From the NCBI RefSeq assembly GCF_022095695.1, contig NZ_JAIFZM010000013.1, positions 36,022 through 100,021 of the forward strand: a DNA stretch of 64,000 nt, read 5' to 3'. Both the position numbers and the translations under genes were made by a program. Shown in pieces: positions 42,273 through 51,986 of this stretch. Each line of letters starts with the position of its first letter. Position 1 is the first letter of the stretch. The notes beneath the pieces are model-generated. The model saw nothing but the letters and a program-made list of their open reading frames with translations. It had not been told where the DNA came from and did not search any database. This stretch comes from Oceanobacillus jordanicus (GTDB lineage: Bacteria > Bacillota > Bacilli > Bacillales > Amphibacillaceae).

Positions 42273-43478
42273 CGCTCCTTCTATGCAAGCGTGGAGGCAG
42301 TAAAATTGAACCTAGATCCTATGTCTGCACTGCTGGCCGTTGTCGGGGATCCCGATCGACCGGGAAGTATTGTCCTGGCCGCATCGCCGGCACTAAAGCA
42401 AAAATATGGTATCAGCAATGTTAGCCGTTTCTTCGATCTACCGAAACATGACCCCGAGTTGTACATCGTGCAGGCTCATATGGCAGACTATTTATACGTT
42501 TCATCAGAGATTACGAAGCTGCTATATCAGTACGTACCAAAGGAAGCCATCCACCAATATTCTGTTGACGAAGTTTGGGTAACGGTTAATGGGATGGAAA
42601 GATTATTTGGGACCCGTTGGGAAATCGCCGAAAAAATAAAAGAAGATATCTTAGAAAACTTTGGCATCACTTGCTCTATTGGGATTGGGGATAATAAATT
42701 CCTCGCAAAAGTGGTGATGGATTTGCATGCAAAAAAAGTTGGCATTGCCGAGTGTCGCTATGAAGATGTAGAAGAGAAGCTTTGGCCATTCCCTGTGGAA
42801 AAAATCTGGGGAATTGGCGGCAGGATGAAACGTAATTTAAATCGTATGGGAATTGTCACGCTTGGCCAAATTGCCCGTTTCAGTCTTGACCAGCTAAAGA
42901 AACGATTTGGTGTGATGGGAGAGCAGTTGTACTGGCATGCATGGGGAATTGATCTTAGCCCAGTGTTTGGCAACTTTACGAAAACGGAACAAAAAGGCTT
43001 CGGCCATGGTATTTCCCTCTTAAGGGATTATTCGGCAGAAGAGGCCCCTATTTGCATCCTGGATTTATGTGAAGAGGTATGCCGCCGTGCCCGCACAGCT
43101 GACCAAGCTGGGAGAACGATTCATCTTGGGGTCTCTTATTCAAAGAAAACAGGTGGCGGCTTTTCTCGTTCCCAATCTGTCAGTATTCCGACAAATGTAA
43201 CGATGGATGTTTATGGCGTCTGTCTCCAACTTTTCCGCAAATTTTATGATGGAAAAAGCAATATTCGCCATGTCTACGTCACATTAGGGAATTTATTTGC
43301 CAAAGGGGAAACCCAGCTAGATCTTTTTGAAGATCGACCTAAGAAAAATGATATTGGCTATGCAATGGATGCCATTCGTGACAAATTTGGCACGACCGCC
43401 ATCCTCCGTGCCACTAGCTATACAAACGCAGGTATCACCATTGGTCGGAGTAAGAAAATTGGTGGACATAGAGCATAG
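42267..43478 (+). pseudogene. uvrX: uvrX (Y-family DNA polymerase), 3' part
   Basis: The remaining 403 codons of the host polymerase, beginning with the shared GAT ATG (Asp-Met). Motif I continues as RSFYASVEAVKLNLDP; the second metal site is YSVDEVWVTVNG, and helix-hairpin-helix and little-finger regions are intact to the stop. There is no internal decay. The frame stays open 12 nt into the element, to a TTG at 42255 with no ribosome binding site, so efficient translation here is unlikely. Excision should restore a 417-residue protein under LexA control. No yolD follows it, unlike the element copy. Confidence 0.92.
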
Positions 43479-43627
43479 GTAGTGATCATTAAAAGCCATC
43501 TCATTTTGAATAAGAGGACTTAAAAAACAATTATAGCGTGTCCCAGACTTTAGTTAGCCTTCACTTATCACTACCCATATAATTCTAAGGTGCTCGTCAC
43601 AAAGGAAATATAGAATGAAATAATTTC

Positions 43628-44512
43628 TTATAAAGTTTCACGTAGACGGCGAATGTCTTTCCCCGGTGGTAAACCGAATTTGCGGGTATATTCTCGACTA
43701 AAATGTGAGGGACTTTCGTATCCGACTTGGAACGAAACCTCTGCCGCATTTAGTTCTTCTGCAAGTAATAGCCTGCGAGCTTCCTGAAGACGAAGCTGTT
43801 TCTGGTACTGAATCGGGCTCATTCCTGTGACTTCCTTAAAATAACTATAAAAGGAAGATGAACTCATTCGTACTTCTTTCGCCAGCTCTTCAACTCGGAT
43901 AGGCTGATGGAAATTGTGATTTAGCCTCTCAACCACCTTTGCAATCCGCTGAGCTTGACTGCCAATAAGCGCAAAATGCTTCAAGGTATTGTTCTGTTCA
44001 CTCTGCAAAATTCGGTAAAGGATCTCACGATAGAGGCCGGCATAAAGCACTGGAATATCTTCTGGGTTGTCCAAAAGTCGGACGAGCCGAAAAACAGCGT
44101 CGAGAAGCGATTCATTCATCCGACTAATTACCAGACCACGTCTTGAATCACATCTAAGGCTCTCCGTTTGTTGCGACGATTGAAGGATATCAAGAATCTG
44201 AATCATATCAAGTTGTAACTGCAAACTTAAATAGGGGGCTTCCGGAGAAGCCTCTACGACTTGACCAGTGATTGGCAAGTGGACAGAAGCCGTCAAATAG
44301 CTAGTTGGATCGTATTGAAAACTCTTGTTTCCAAGCATGACTACTTTTGAACCTTGTGCCACTATACATAGAGAAGGCTCGTAAACAGAATATACCGGTT
44401 CAGAAATCTGAGAGATGCGAATAAAGCGCAAACCAGGAATAGCTGTCTCCCAAGTACCATCGACTTGTATACTTTTATTAATTGTCTCAATTAATTCTTC
44501 ATTTCGTTTCAC
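43628..44512 (-). CDS. AraC-family transcriptional regulator
   Basis: 294 residues: an N-terminal cupin-like AraC_N domain (EPVYSVYEPSLCIVAQGSKVVMLG) and a C-terminal double helix-turn-helix (VEELAKEVRMSSSSFYSYF and VSFQVGYESPSHFSREY). Regulators of this subtype often flank and activate oxidoreductase genes that answer reactive aldehydes or quinones. It is transcribed divergently from a small Atu4866-type gene and an SDR gene, its likely targets. A palindrome ACTATA-C-TATAGT (44535-44547) lies in the intergenic region and may be an operator or part of the araC -10 region. Confidence 0.9.
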   Translation of the reverse strand: MKRNEELIETINKSIQVDGTWETAIPGLRFIRISQISEPVYSVYEPSLCIVAQGSKVVMLGNKSFQYDPTSYLTASVHLPITGQVVEASPEAPYLSLQLQLDMIQILDILQSSQQTESLRCDSRRGLVISRMNESLLDAVFRLVRLLDNPEDIPVLYAGLYREILYRILQSEQNNTLKHFALIGSQAQRIAKVVERLNHNFHQPIRVEELAKEVRMSSSSFYSYFKEVTGMSPIQYQKQLRLQEARRLLLAEELNAAEVSFQVGYESPSHFSREYTRKFGLPPGKDIRRLRETL

Positions 44513-44749
44513 AAGTCCTCCTCCTTTTACCCTTACTATACTATAGTTAGAGGATTAGGCAAGAATCATGTAAATTCCAGCTACCGCCCTGATTAGAAAT
44601 TAATTCATAATAAAGCTGTAATCATCAATTCCAATTGGAGGTGAACATTAATTTCGATTCAGTTACTAGTTCTTTATTGGCATTTAATAATGCAAGCTAA
44701 TTAAGATCCAGATGCATAGCACTACTCGAAAATGAAAGGGGAAATGGAA

Positions 44750-45001
44750 ATGAACACCGAGCAAGTATCACCTCCGTATGTCGGCATGTGGGTCACCAAA
44801 GATGGCCATATCCGGCATGAACTACTGACAAACGGAAGGTATAAGGAGTCCCGAGGTGATCGCAAGGACGCTTACCAGGGAAGTTATACTATCGAAGGAA
44901 ATCATATCGAATATATCGATGACACAGGCTTTACAGCAGACGGTGACTTTATCAATGGTGTCCTGTACCACGCAGGAATGGTTCTATATCTGGAAAAATA
45001 A
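44750..45001 (+). CDS. Atu4866-domain protein
   Basis: 83 residues of the Agrobacterium Atu4866 type, a small beta-barrel of unknown role: YVGMWVTKDGHIRHELLTNG, GRYKESRGDRKDAYQGSYTI, and FTADGDFINGVLYHAGMVLY. Such proteins are often encoded beside SDR enzymes and AraC regulators. ATG 44750 is preferred (AAAGGGG 9 nt upstream) to ATGs at 44732 and 44744. It is followed after 19 nt by the SDR gene. Confidence 0.8.
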   Translation: MNTEQVSPPYVGMWVTKDGHIRHELLTNGRYKESRGDRKDAYQGSYTIEGNHIEYIDDTGFTADGDFINGVLYHAGMVLYLEK

Positions 45002-45020
45002 TAGGAGAGGGAGAATTTTA

Positions 45021-45752
45021 ATGTCTTCGCTAAAAGGAAGGACAGTTATTATTACAGGTGCCAGCAGTGGAATCGGGGAAGAAACAGCACGTCTACTTGC
45101 TAGCAGATCTGCCAATATTGTAATTGGCGCAAGACGCGTAGAAAGGCTGGAAGCCCTGGCATCCAAAATTCAACAAGATGGAGGTTCTGTAACAGTACAA
45201 AGACTTGACGTTACAGCACTCGAAGAAATGCAGGAAATCATTAAATTGGCCCAGAGCCGTTACGGACAGGTAGATGCAATTGTAAACAATGCCGGGGTAA
45301 TGCCTCTCTCTCCATTAGAAGCTTTAAAGATCGAAGAATGGAATAGAATGATTGACGTTAATATCCGGGGCGTTCTTCATGGTATTGCTGCAGGACTTCC
45401 GGTTATGAAGGAGCAAGGTTTTGGACAGTTCGTTAACGTTGCCTCCATCGGTGCCTATGAAGTATCTCCTACAGCCACAGTTTACTCCGCAACAAAATAC
45501 GCAGTACGTGCTATTACGGACGGGTTACGACAAGAGACTGCGGGACAAAATATTCGGGCGACGCTTATATCGCCTGGTGTAACGGAATCAGAGCTTGCTG
45601 ATAGCATTACACACAAAGAGACAATAGATTTTATGAAAGAATACCGGCGTATTGCTTTACCGGCAGCAGCAATCGCTCGATCGATCGCTTATGCAATTGA
45701 GCAGCCAACTGATGTTGATGTAAATGAAGTGGTGATTAGACCGTTGGTTTAG
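45021..45752 (+). CDS. short-chain dehydrogenase/reductase
   Basis: 243 residues of the classical SDR family. The cofactor loop is TGASSGIGEETARLL (residues 12-26), with NNAGV near residue 88 and the catalytic pair YSATKYAV near residue 155. Arg residues after the second strand (GARRVERL) favour NADPH. The substrate is unknown; the AraC regulator next door suggests detoxification of a carbonyl. GGAGAGGGAG precedes ATG 45021. Confidence 0.92.
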   Translation: MSSLKGRTVIITGASSGIGEETARLLASRSANIVIGARRVERLEALASKIQQDGGSVTVQRLDVTALEEMQEIIKLAQSRYGQVDAIVNNAGVMPLSPLEALKIEEWNRMIDVNIRGVLHGIAAGLPVMKEQGFGQFVNVASIGAYEVSPTATVYSATKYAVRAITDGLRQETAGQNIRATLISPGVTESELADSITHKETIDFMKEYRRIALPAAAIARSIAYAIEQPTDVDVNEVVIRPLV

Positions 45753-45872
45753 CTTGGGTTTTTATGCGTGAATAGTATGATAGCGAGAGATATGTTATAT
45801 TAAACTATACTCCGAATTATGGGATGGGGCTCGTATGGATCCTTACTATGAGTTCCAGTTATTTAAGATGAT

Positions 45873-45903
45873 TAAAAGCACCTAGCCAAATTGGCCAGGT
45901 GCT
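45873..45903 (-). terminator. terminator of the ectABC operon
   Basis: AGCACCTGGCCA pairs with TGGCTAGGTGCT (one mismatch) around a short loop, followed on the minus strand by TTTTAATC, 12 nt past the ectC stop. Confidence 0.8.
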
Positions 45904-45915
45904 CTCTCTGTAAAC

Positions 45916-46302
45916 CTATTCTGTCAGTAGTGGATAATATCCTTCTTCATTATGTGTTTCTGTTCCAACTAGAGGGGGATTGAACACACAGACCATGCGC
46001 ATTTGCGTTTTTGCTCGTAAATGATGTTTATCATTTTTATCTAGAATATACATCGTCCCCGGCTTTAGTGGATGTACCTTTCCGTTCTCCACCTCTTCAA
46101 TCTCGCCTTCTCCTTCAATACAGTAAACTGCTTCAATGTGATTCTTATACCAGAAGTAATTATCCGTACCAGCTTTAATAATTGTATCATTCATACTGAA
46201 TCCACAATTATCTTTCTTCATCAAGAATCTGCGACTCGTCCAGTTATCACCAGATGTTTCGTCCTCTGTACCGATAATATCTTCAAGTGATTTTACAATC
46301 AT
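45916..46302 (-). CDS. ectC: L-ectoine synthase
   Basis: 128-residue cupin enzyme closing N-gamma-acetyl-diaminobutyrate to ectoine, the last step of this compatible-solute pathway. Family sequence is clear: [45 protein letters not shown] with the metal/substrate Glu, [11 protein letters not shown], and [14 protein letters not shown]. Its length is standard. It is third gene of ectABC, 28 nt after ectB. Confidence 0.97.
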   Translation of the reverse strand: MIVKSLEDIIGTEDETSGDNWTSRRFLMKKDNCGFSMNDTIIKAGTDNYFWYKNHIEAVYCIEGEGEIEEVENGKVHPLKPGTMYILDKNDKHHLRAKTQMRMVCVFNPPLVGTETHNEEGYYPLLTE

Positions 46303-46330
46303 TATTATTCCCCTTTCTATCGTCTCTCTG

Positions 46331-47605
46331 TTATGCGGTTACTTGGATTATGCTTTCTTCTAGTATAGACAAGCCTTTTTCCAGACCTTCCCTATCAATA
46401 ACTAACGGTGGGAGAAACTTTACAACTTCATCATTTGGTCCGGAAGTTTCCACGATTAGCCCTCGCTGGAATGCTTCCGCACAGATTTTGCCAGCAAGCC
46501 CTTCCTCTTCAATGGCTATTCCCTGCATCAAGCCTCTGCCTCTGGCTTCTCCTTTTAGCTGTGGGTATTTTTCAATTAGCTTCTGTACTGTTTCTCGCAA
46601 GAAATTTGCTTTTTCCTGCACTGCTTCACTGAATTCTACGCTTTCCCAATTTTTCAATGCTTCCGTAGCTGCGATAAATGCCAGGTTGTTTCCACGGAAG
46701 GTACCATTATGTTCACCAGGCCCCCATTGGTCATACTCTGGTTTAATCAGAGTTATAGCCATAGGCAAACCAATACCACCAATTGACTTGGATAGACAAA
46801 CCACATCCGGCTTAATGCCTGCTGGCTCAAAGCTGAAATAGGTGCCCGTTCTTCCGTTGCCAGCCTGTACGTCATCAATAATCAACAAGATATCCCACCG
46901 CTTACAAAGTGCTTCCACTTTTTTTAGCCAGATCATTCTAGCAGCATTTATACCACCTTCGCCCTGTACGGTTTCTAATATAATGGCAGCTGGTAGGGCT
47001 ACACCACTTCCACTATCCTCTAAAAACCTTTCCAAATATGAAATAGAATCCTGATCTTCGACATAATCATCAAAAGGCATAGATACCGTATGATGTAGTG
47101 GTACACCTGCCCCATGTCGCTTAAAGGAGTTCGCAGTAACCGAAAGGGAGCCAATCGTCATCCCGTGAAACGCGTTTGTAAAGCTAATAACCGAATCTCT
47201 TCCTGTTACCTTACGAGCAATTTTCAATGCACTTTCCACGGTATTTGTACCTGTGGGTCCAGGAAACATAATTTTATAATCGAGATTACGAGGTTTTAAA
47301 ATCACTTCATTGAAGCGTTCAAGGAAGTTTTTTCTAGGAGTCGTTCCCATATCGAGGCTGTGAATGATCCCGTCATTCTGTATATATTCAATGATTTTAT
47401 TCTGCATTGCTTGATCATTATGACCGTAGTTTAATGTTCCAGCACCAGCAAAAAAGTCAATATACTCTTTACCATCTGTATCCCAAAGCTTATATCCTTT
47501 CGCTTTGTTAAAAATAGTTGGCCAGCCCCTGCTGTAGCTTCGAACTGCCGATTCCATTTCTTCAAACGTTTTCATTTTCGTATCTTGTATCACTGCAGTA
47601 GTCAT
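46331..47605 (-). CDS. ectB: diaminobutyrate--2-oxoglutarate transaminase
   Basis: About 424 residues, class III aminotransferase converting aspartate semialdehyde and glutamate to L-2,4-diaminobutyrate. Landmarks are [20 protein letters not shown], the PLP region [16 protein letters not shown], and [17 protein letters not shown]. The PLP lysine is in LSKSIGG near residue 265. I prefer ATG 47605 (MTTAVIQ) with AAAGGATGA 5 nt upstream; ATG 47623 overlaps the ectA stop (ATGA) and is an alternative. Translational coupling with ectA is likely in either case. Confidence 0.95.
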   Translation of the reverse strand: MTTAVIQDTKMKTFEEMESAVRSYSRGWPTIFNKAKGYKLWDTDGKEYIDFFAGAGTLNYGHNDQAMQNKIIEYIQNDGIIHSLDMGTTPRKNFLERFNEVILKPRNLDYKIMFPGPTGTNTVESALKIARKVTGRDSVISFTNAFHGMTIGSLSVTANSFKRHGAGVPLHHTVSMPFDDYVEDQDSISYLERFLEDSGSGVALPAAIILETVQGEGGINAARMIWLKKVEALCKRWDILLIIDDVQAGNGRTGTYFSFEPAGIKPDVVCLSKSIGGIGLPMAITLIKPEYDQWGPGEHNGTFRGNNLAFIAATEALKNWESVEFSEAVQEKANFLRETVQKLIEKYPQLKGEARGRGLMQGIAIEEEGLAGKICAEAFQRGLIVETSGPNDEVVKFLPPLVIDREGLEKGLSILEESIIQVTA

Positions 47606-47619
47606 GAAATCATCCTTTA

Positions 47620-48153
47620 TCATTTTTTGGTCGGACCGATTTTAAACAATAACTCATCTTCATGGCCATCCTGTGGGAAATCCATCGAGGAAAAATAGTC
47701 TGTAATCAGACAGTTCGTATCCAAATCCCGAGCAAGCCCCTTAAAAAGATTAGTAGATGCTATATTCGATGGAGAGACTGTTGCCTCAATGTATCGTACT
47801 TCATCACATACAGTACGCTTCAATATATTCCTCAACATGCTGGTGGCCAGCCCTTTTCCTCTACCTGACTCATGAACCGCCACCTGCCAAATGAATAACG
47901 TATCAGTCTTTTTTGGATGTAGATATCCAGAAATGAAGCCACATACTTTTCTCCCATCTATTGCGACAACCGATGTATCGGAAAAAATATCGCACCACAT
48001 TAAATAGCTATAAGAGGAATTTAAATCCAATACACCAGTATGTTTAATGAGTTCCCAAACCGCTGCGCCATCTTTCTTTACAGGATTACGAAATGTTACA
48101 TTTGTTTCTATCTCAGCAGGACTCGCTGCCGAATTTACCTTCTGATTATAAAT
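47620..48153 (-). CDS. ectA: diaminobutyrate acetyltransferase, apparent ATT start
   Basis: GNAT enzyme acetylating 2,4-diaminobutyrate. The core [19 protein letters not shown] and the acetyl-CoA loop [13 protein letters not shown] are typical. EctA proteins have about 40 residues before the DLNSSY motif, and here those codons are present and family-like ([24 protein letters not shown]). Upstream in this frame the only plausible initiation codon is ATT 48153, lying 5-6 nt after AGGAGGTG; an in-frame TGA is six codons further up. This gives 177 residues. A TTG at 48030 would give a truncated 136-residue protein lacking strand 1. Confidence 0.85.
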   Translation of the reverse strand: MYNQKVNSAASPAEIETNVTFRNPVKKDGAAVWELIKHTGVLDLNSSYSYLMWCDIFSDTSVVAIDGRKVCGFISGYLHPKKTDTLFIWQVAVHESGRGKGLATSMLRNILKRTVCDEVRYIEATVSPSNIASTNLFKGLARDLDTNCLITDYFSSMDFPQDGHEDELLFKIGPTKK

Positions 48154-48195
48154 GCTCTCACCTCCTGTTTTTCATGTAAAAACACGTACTTTATA

Positions 48196-48224
48196 AGACT
48201 AATAGGAATCGATTCGCACGTCAA
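48196..48224 (-). promoter_or_regulatory. candidate promoter of ectABC
   Basis: On the minus strand TTGACG (48219-48224) and TAGTCT (48196-48201) are spaced by 17 bp, ending about 43 bp before the ectA start codon. Salt-inducible ect promoters often have imperfect -10 boxes like this one. Confidence 0.45.
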
Positions 48225-48440
48225 AATGGATTAAGCATGGTATAGCGTGTTTAATCAGGATATAGTGGGATGAGAGTAAGATGAGTATAACGATGCTATT
48301 ATTATCTGGGAAATGGTAACGAATAGAGCGAATTTTACGTAATTGGTAATAATCAGACTAATTCATAGCCTAACTAGGGATTTTTTTTGAGAACATGCTA
48401 TACTTGTATAAGAAAAATAGTAAAGAGGTGACTTACATAG

Positions 48441-49112
48441 ATGAAATCATTGCGAAATCGCTACAAGCTGATGATCGCTTTTCTAGCTATCATGTTACTT
48501 ATTGCCCTCCTAAACGGTTGTGGCAGCAACACTGAAACAGAAGAAAATGATACAGAACAAGATAACGGGGAAGAATCCACGAACGATGTCACAGATTATC
48601 CTGAAGTGGATGAGAACCCAATCGTGACGATTACGATGGAAAATGATGACCAAATTATCGCAGAACTATATCCAAAGGTTGCTCCTAATACGGTGGCGAA
48701 TTTCATATCACTTATAGAAGACGGTTTTTACGATGGTCTGACTTTTCACAGAATTGAACCAGGCTTCGTCATTCAGGGAGGAGATCCAGAAGGAAATGGT
48801 ACCGGTGGCCCCGGTTATTCCATCGCTGGCGAATTCGAATCAAATGGTGTTAAAAATGATTTAATACATGATCGAGGTGTTCTATCCATGGCAAGGTCTC
48901 AATCGCCCGATTCGGCCGGCTCCCAATTTTTTATCATGCTAGAAAGCTCTCCTCATCTGGACGGAGACTATGCAGCATTTGGTGAAGTTACAGAGGGAAT
49001 GGATACAGTAGATGAGATTGTTGCAGCAGGTAATTCAGGAGATACGCCTGTTATGAAAAAAGTAGAAGTAGACACAAAAGGCTACGATTACCCAGAACCA
49101 GAAAAACAATAA
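48441..49112 (+). CDS. lipoprotein cyclophilin-type peptidyl-prolyl isomerase
   Basis: 223 residues. A signal peptide with lipobox LLNGC (Cys about residue 27) leads to an acidic linker and a cyclophilin domain from about residue 55. Active-site stretches are FHRIEPGFVIQGGDPEGNGTGG, SMARSQSPDSAGSQFFIML and HLDGDYAAFGEV. It should be anchored to the outer face of the membrane and help fold exported proteins. B. subtilis PpiB is cytoplasmic and lacks the lipobox. The gene is monocistronic, and its stop runs into the GC-rich repeat block. Confidence 0.92.
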   Translation: MKSLRNRYKLMIAFLAIMLLIALLNGCGSNTETEENDTEQDNGEESTNDVTDYPEVDENPIVTITMENDDQIIAELYPKVAPNTVANFISLIEDGFYDGLTFHRIEPGFVIQGGDPEGNGTGGPGYSIAGEFESNGVKNDLIHDRGVLSMARSQSPDSAGSQFFIMLESSPHLDGDYAAFGEVTEGMDTVDEIVAAGNSGDTPVMKKVEVDTKGYDYPEPEKQ

Positions 49113-49130
49113 TGGCTTTTACACAGAACA

Positions 49131-49455
49131 AAAGCGCAAGCGCCCGTTTTAAGGAACGCCGACCAAGTTCGCCTCGTCCTGAGGCAACGTCGGCATGACC
49201 CGGATCCTCCGGGCCCACGTAGCGAGTGGAGCGAATCAACTGAGATAAAGGAATCATGCCCCTGCAAAAGGGGTATGTCGGCGTTGGCCGGCAAGGACGT
49301 TTTTAGTCGACCGACCTTAATTGAGGAACCGATGATGACTTTCACCCTCCGGGTATAAGGGCGACTAGGCCTCTGGTTCTCACCAGTCGGCAAGTCTTCT
49401 TTATCGTAGGGCGACTTCGTGAAGTCGCCTAGTTTCTGGGCTCTGGAGCTGGAGA
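49131..49455. repeat. GC-rich intergenic block with multiple hairpins
   Basis: About 325 bp, much richer in GC than its surroundings and with no credible ORF. Palindromes: CCCGGA/TCCGGG (about 49198-49212), CCCC/GGGG around TGCAAAA (about 49259-49273), and GGCGACTTCGTGAAGTCGCC (49410-49429), an 8-bp stem with a CGTG loop. The opening AAAGCGCAAGCGCC and GCGAGTGGAGC words recall dispersed repeats seen in Bacillaceae genomes. Only one copy is in this window, so the repeat status is from memory of the pattern, not shown here. Confidence 0.55.
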
Positions 49456-49517
49456 TAGCTAATTCAGTTACTTGGTTATCCACAGTACTCACAATCTATA
49501 ATTTCCTAGACAATTAG

Positions 49518-49566
49518 AAAAAGAACAGAGACGCGCAAAAGTTGCTGGCGTCTCTGTTCTTTTTTT
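49518..49566. terminator. terminator of the yhf-type operon
   Basis: AAAGAACAGAGACGC pairs perfectly with GCGTCTCTGTTCTTT around a 13-nt loop, with T or A runs on both sides. It ends the minus-strand operon and could also stop reads from the GC-rich block. Confidence 0.88.
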
Positions 49567-49575
49567 GGTTTGATT

Positions 49576-50778
49576 TTAGCGATCTAGTATTTCTCCTAAA
49601 AAGCTCTTTCCCTCAGCAGTGGGAGGAAGCTTGAAGAAATCACAGAATGTGGCACCAACATCTGCCATGGTCGATCGTTCACCAATTGATACCTCTTTTA
49701 CCATGTCACCGAATATCATGATAGGTACAAACTCTCTTGTATGGTTAGAATGGCCAATTGTAGGATCATTTCCATGATCCGCCATTACGATCAAAATATC
49801 ATCTTGTTCCATTAATGGTATAAATGACTCCCGTAGCCATTGGTCTGTTTCATTTAAAAGTGCAGCATACCAGTCTGTGTCTTCTGCATGTCCAGCTAGA
49901 TCTGTTTCCTGAATATTCACTAGGAATGCAGCCTCCCCAGGCTCCTCTCGATAAGTCTCTGAAACTGTCTTTAGTAGTTCTGTCGTATTGACGAGTGGGT
50001 TTGCAGGACCTACCCCGTGAAGCACATCTGCGGTTTTGCCCAATCGATAAACTTTCAGCTTATGCGCGGCCGCGATCATCGGAAACTGCTTATCTATTTC
50101 CACCCCATATCCCATATGAAAAACATTGTATCCATCACCATAAACATTTGCTTTCGGGGTATCAACTCCCCATTGCTCCTTATTCTTTTGTTTCACACAC
50201 GAAAGAATGTGCTCAATGGATGTGAAGGGCCCTCCGAATGCGATAACCCTTGTCGTGTCAACATTTTCGCGAACAGTTTGACCGAGTTTTTTCACTTCAT
50301 CAAACGGCATTTTTTTAAAATCAGCGGTAACATTTACAATATTTCCAACAGCTGATTCAAGGTTATCTGCTACTACTGCAGCATTATTTACCAAGAGTAC
50401 TGGGCAACCAGCAATGGGGTAGCTTACGGAGTATCCACTTGCCTCTAATGCTTCTTTTATTTCTCCATGAATAGCTGACATTAGCCGTCTATTTGATTTC
50501 TTCGGACAGCTTCCCGCGATCTCTTGATGTCCAAGATAAGTGTCCGCACCATGATGTGCAAGCCTCGCATAGCCGTAAGCATTTTTAGGTTCTGGCTCGT
50601 TATCTACCAGTGTACCTAAACCAGATGCATACATAAATGGAATCTTAAGGTCTTCTCGTTTTATATCCCGAATATGTTTATAAGTATTCGCGTGAGAGTC
50701 AGAGGGAACATACTGCTCATAATCATCCATGGCGCCAATCCCAAAGCTATCAATTACGATAAGTGTCATTTTCGCCAT
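49576..50778 (-). CDS. yhfW: YhfW-type phosphopentomutase-like enzyme
   Basis: 400 residues of the alkaline phosphatase superfamily, close to phosphopentomutase DeoB: LIVIDSFGIGAMDDYEQY at the N-terminus, ADTYLGHQEIAGSCP with the phospho-accepting Thr region, and MADHGNDPTIGHSNHTRE at the C-terminal metal site. E. coli YhfW is the homologue encoded in the yhfSTUVWXYZ cluster. It probably isomerises a sugar phosphate related to the pathway substrate, which is unknown. It is last gene of the operon, 4 nt after yhfX. Confidence 0.88.
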   Translation of the reverse strand: MAKMTLIVIDSFGIGAMDDYEQYVPSDSHANTYKHIRDIKREDLKIPFMYASGLGTLVDNEPEPKNAYGYARLAHHGADTYLGHQEIAGSCPKKSNRRLMSAIHGEIKEALEASGYSVSYPIAGCPVLLVNNAAVVADNLESAVGNIVNVTADFKKMPFDEVKKLGQTVRENVDTTRVIAFGGPFTSIEHILSCVKQKNKEQWGVDTPKANVYGDGYNVFHMGYGVEIDKQFPMIAAAHKLKVYRLGKTADVLHGVGPANPLVNTTELLKTVSETYREEPGEAAFLVNIQETDLAGHAEDTDWYAALLNETDQWLRESFIPLMEQDDILIVMADHGNDPTIGHSNHTREFVPIMIFGDMVKEVSIGERSTMADVGATFCDFFKLPPTAEGKSFLGEILDR

Positions 50779-50781
50779 GTA

Positions 50782-51942
50782 CTACCACTTCCTTTCCAGG
50801 TGAATGAGCTTTGGTTCGCCAGATTGTATTCCTTGCACTAGTGCTATATGGGCGCGGGTAACGAAAATCTGCGTCCTGAAAGAAAAAATTGCTGTATCTC
50901 CAATATCGATTGTAAAACTACTTGGAGCATCTATCGTCCCATAATAATCAATCGACTCAGGGCTGTGCTCTTGGACTGTTGTCTGTTGTTTGAGAATGGT
51001 AGCTGAATCATGCCCAACAAGACATCCCTCCATGTTGGATCGACCGTAATAGCCACCCGCTATCACCTGAAAGTTCCCCTTGTACGTATGAGAGACTTCC
51101 GATACATAAATGATGGCAGGTTCTTCTGGCAAATCTTTAAAAGCATGAAGCGGTGTCGTTCCAGTCAGTGCATGTCCCGGTTCTCCGTGCGTAACTCCTT
51201 GAGCTGCCAAAAATGGAATAGTCTCACTGCTAGTGCCACTTGGACCATTAATCTGCTTTATCGTAATACCTTTTTGTTCTAAAGTTTTTTTTGCTCGTAA
51301 TAATGTGGTTAGATTATTAGTTGGTATCATTTTCGATTTATTCGGAGCCAGTTGCAGGTTTGGAAAACTAGTTATTCCAACAATCGTTACGTGGGAGAGA
51401 TCCTGAATTCGATCTATCGTCTCTTCCAAGTCCCTAAGAGGGATACCACCTTCCTGAGCACGGTATAAACTATCATTTTCGTCCATTACCTTTAAGATAA
51501 TCTCTTGGTCGACACCAGCGAAGGCTGCAGCAGTTGCTAGCTGCACTGCACGTTCATAAGAAAAAATTGTTACAACTTCCGGATTCCAGCTAAGAACTTC
51601 CTCCCATTGATGTTTACCTGGTTGTACGAGATGTCCGATATTGCCTATAGGAATATCATTGTCGGCAAGCAGCTTCCCTTCGTCAAAATCTACCGCTACC
51701 GCTTTTTTAATGCCACTTTGTGTAATCACCTCTGCAATTTTCGGCAATCTTCCCAGCTGCTTACTCATAAAATAAAGTTTCATTCCATAAGCGGAAGCTT
51801 TTTCTTGCAGCAGACGTGTATTCTTTTTTAATGCATCCACATCAATTATATAAGTGTTGGGAGGAATTTCTCCATTTTGATGAAGGGACATTCCGGCTTG
51901 TATTAGCGCAGGATTGCGTCTTTTTGTTACATCTAAAAACAT
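50782..51942 (-). CDS. yhfX: YhfX-type fold-III PLP enzyme
   Basis: 386 residues, alanine-racemase-like TIM barrel: TYIDVDALKKNTRLLQEKA followed by GMKLYFMSKQLGR, which should hold the PLP lysine (K near residue 62). It ends with a beta domain containing IDIGDTAIFSFRTQIF. YhfX-family members are predicted amino-acid racemases or decarboxylases of the yhf cluster, and their substrate is not known. The gap between yhfS and yhfX (99 bp) contains a partial dispersed repeat, unlike the other short spacings in the operon. Confidence 0.88.
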   Translation of the reverse strand: MFLDVTKRRNPALIQAGMSLHQNGEIPPNTYIIDVDALKKNTRLLQEKASAYGMKLYFMSKQLGRLPKIAEVITQSGIKKAVAVDFDEGKLLADNDIPIGNIGHLVQPGKHQWEEVLSWNPEVVTIFSYERAVQLATAAAFAGVDQEIILKVMDENDSLYRAQEGGIPLRDLEETIDRIQDLSHVTIVGITSFPNLQLAPNKSKMIPTNNLTTLLRAKKTLEQKGITIKQINGPSGTSSETIPFLAAQGVTHGEPGHALTGTTPLHAFKDLPEEPAIIYVSEVSHTYKGNFQVIAGGYYGRSNMEGCLVGHDSATILKQQTTVQEHSPESIDYYGTIDAPSSFTIDIGDTAIFSFRTQIFVTRAHIALVQGIQSGEPKLIHLERKW

Positions 51943-51986
51943 GGAAGCACCCCCCTATCTTTATGTCTGTTCCATTAGTAGTACTT

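Noticed and set aside
42255..43478. A complete polymerase gene starting from TTG 42255
   Set aside because: The TTG and first residues (TTE) are element sequence, there is no ribosome binding site, and the true N-terminus with its SOS promoter is at 19804.
49051..49492. ORFs on the minus strand in the GC-rich block
   Set aside because: They cross the hairpins of a repeat-like region and have no ribosome binding sites; chance frames in GC-rich DNA.
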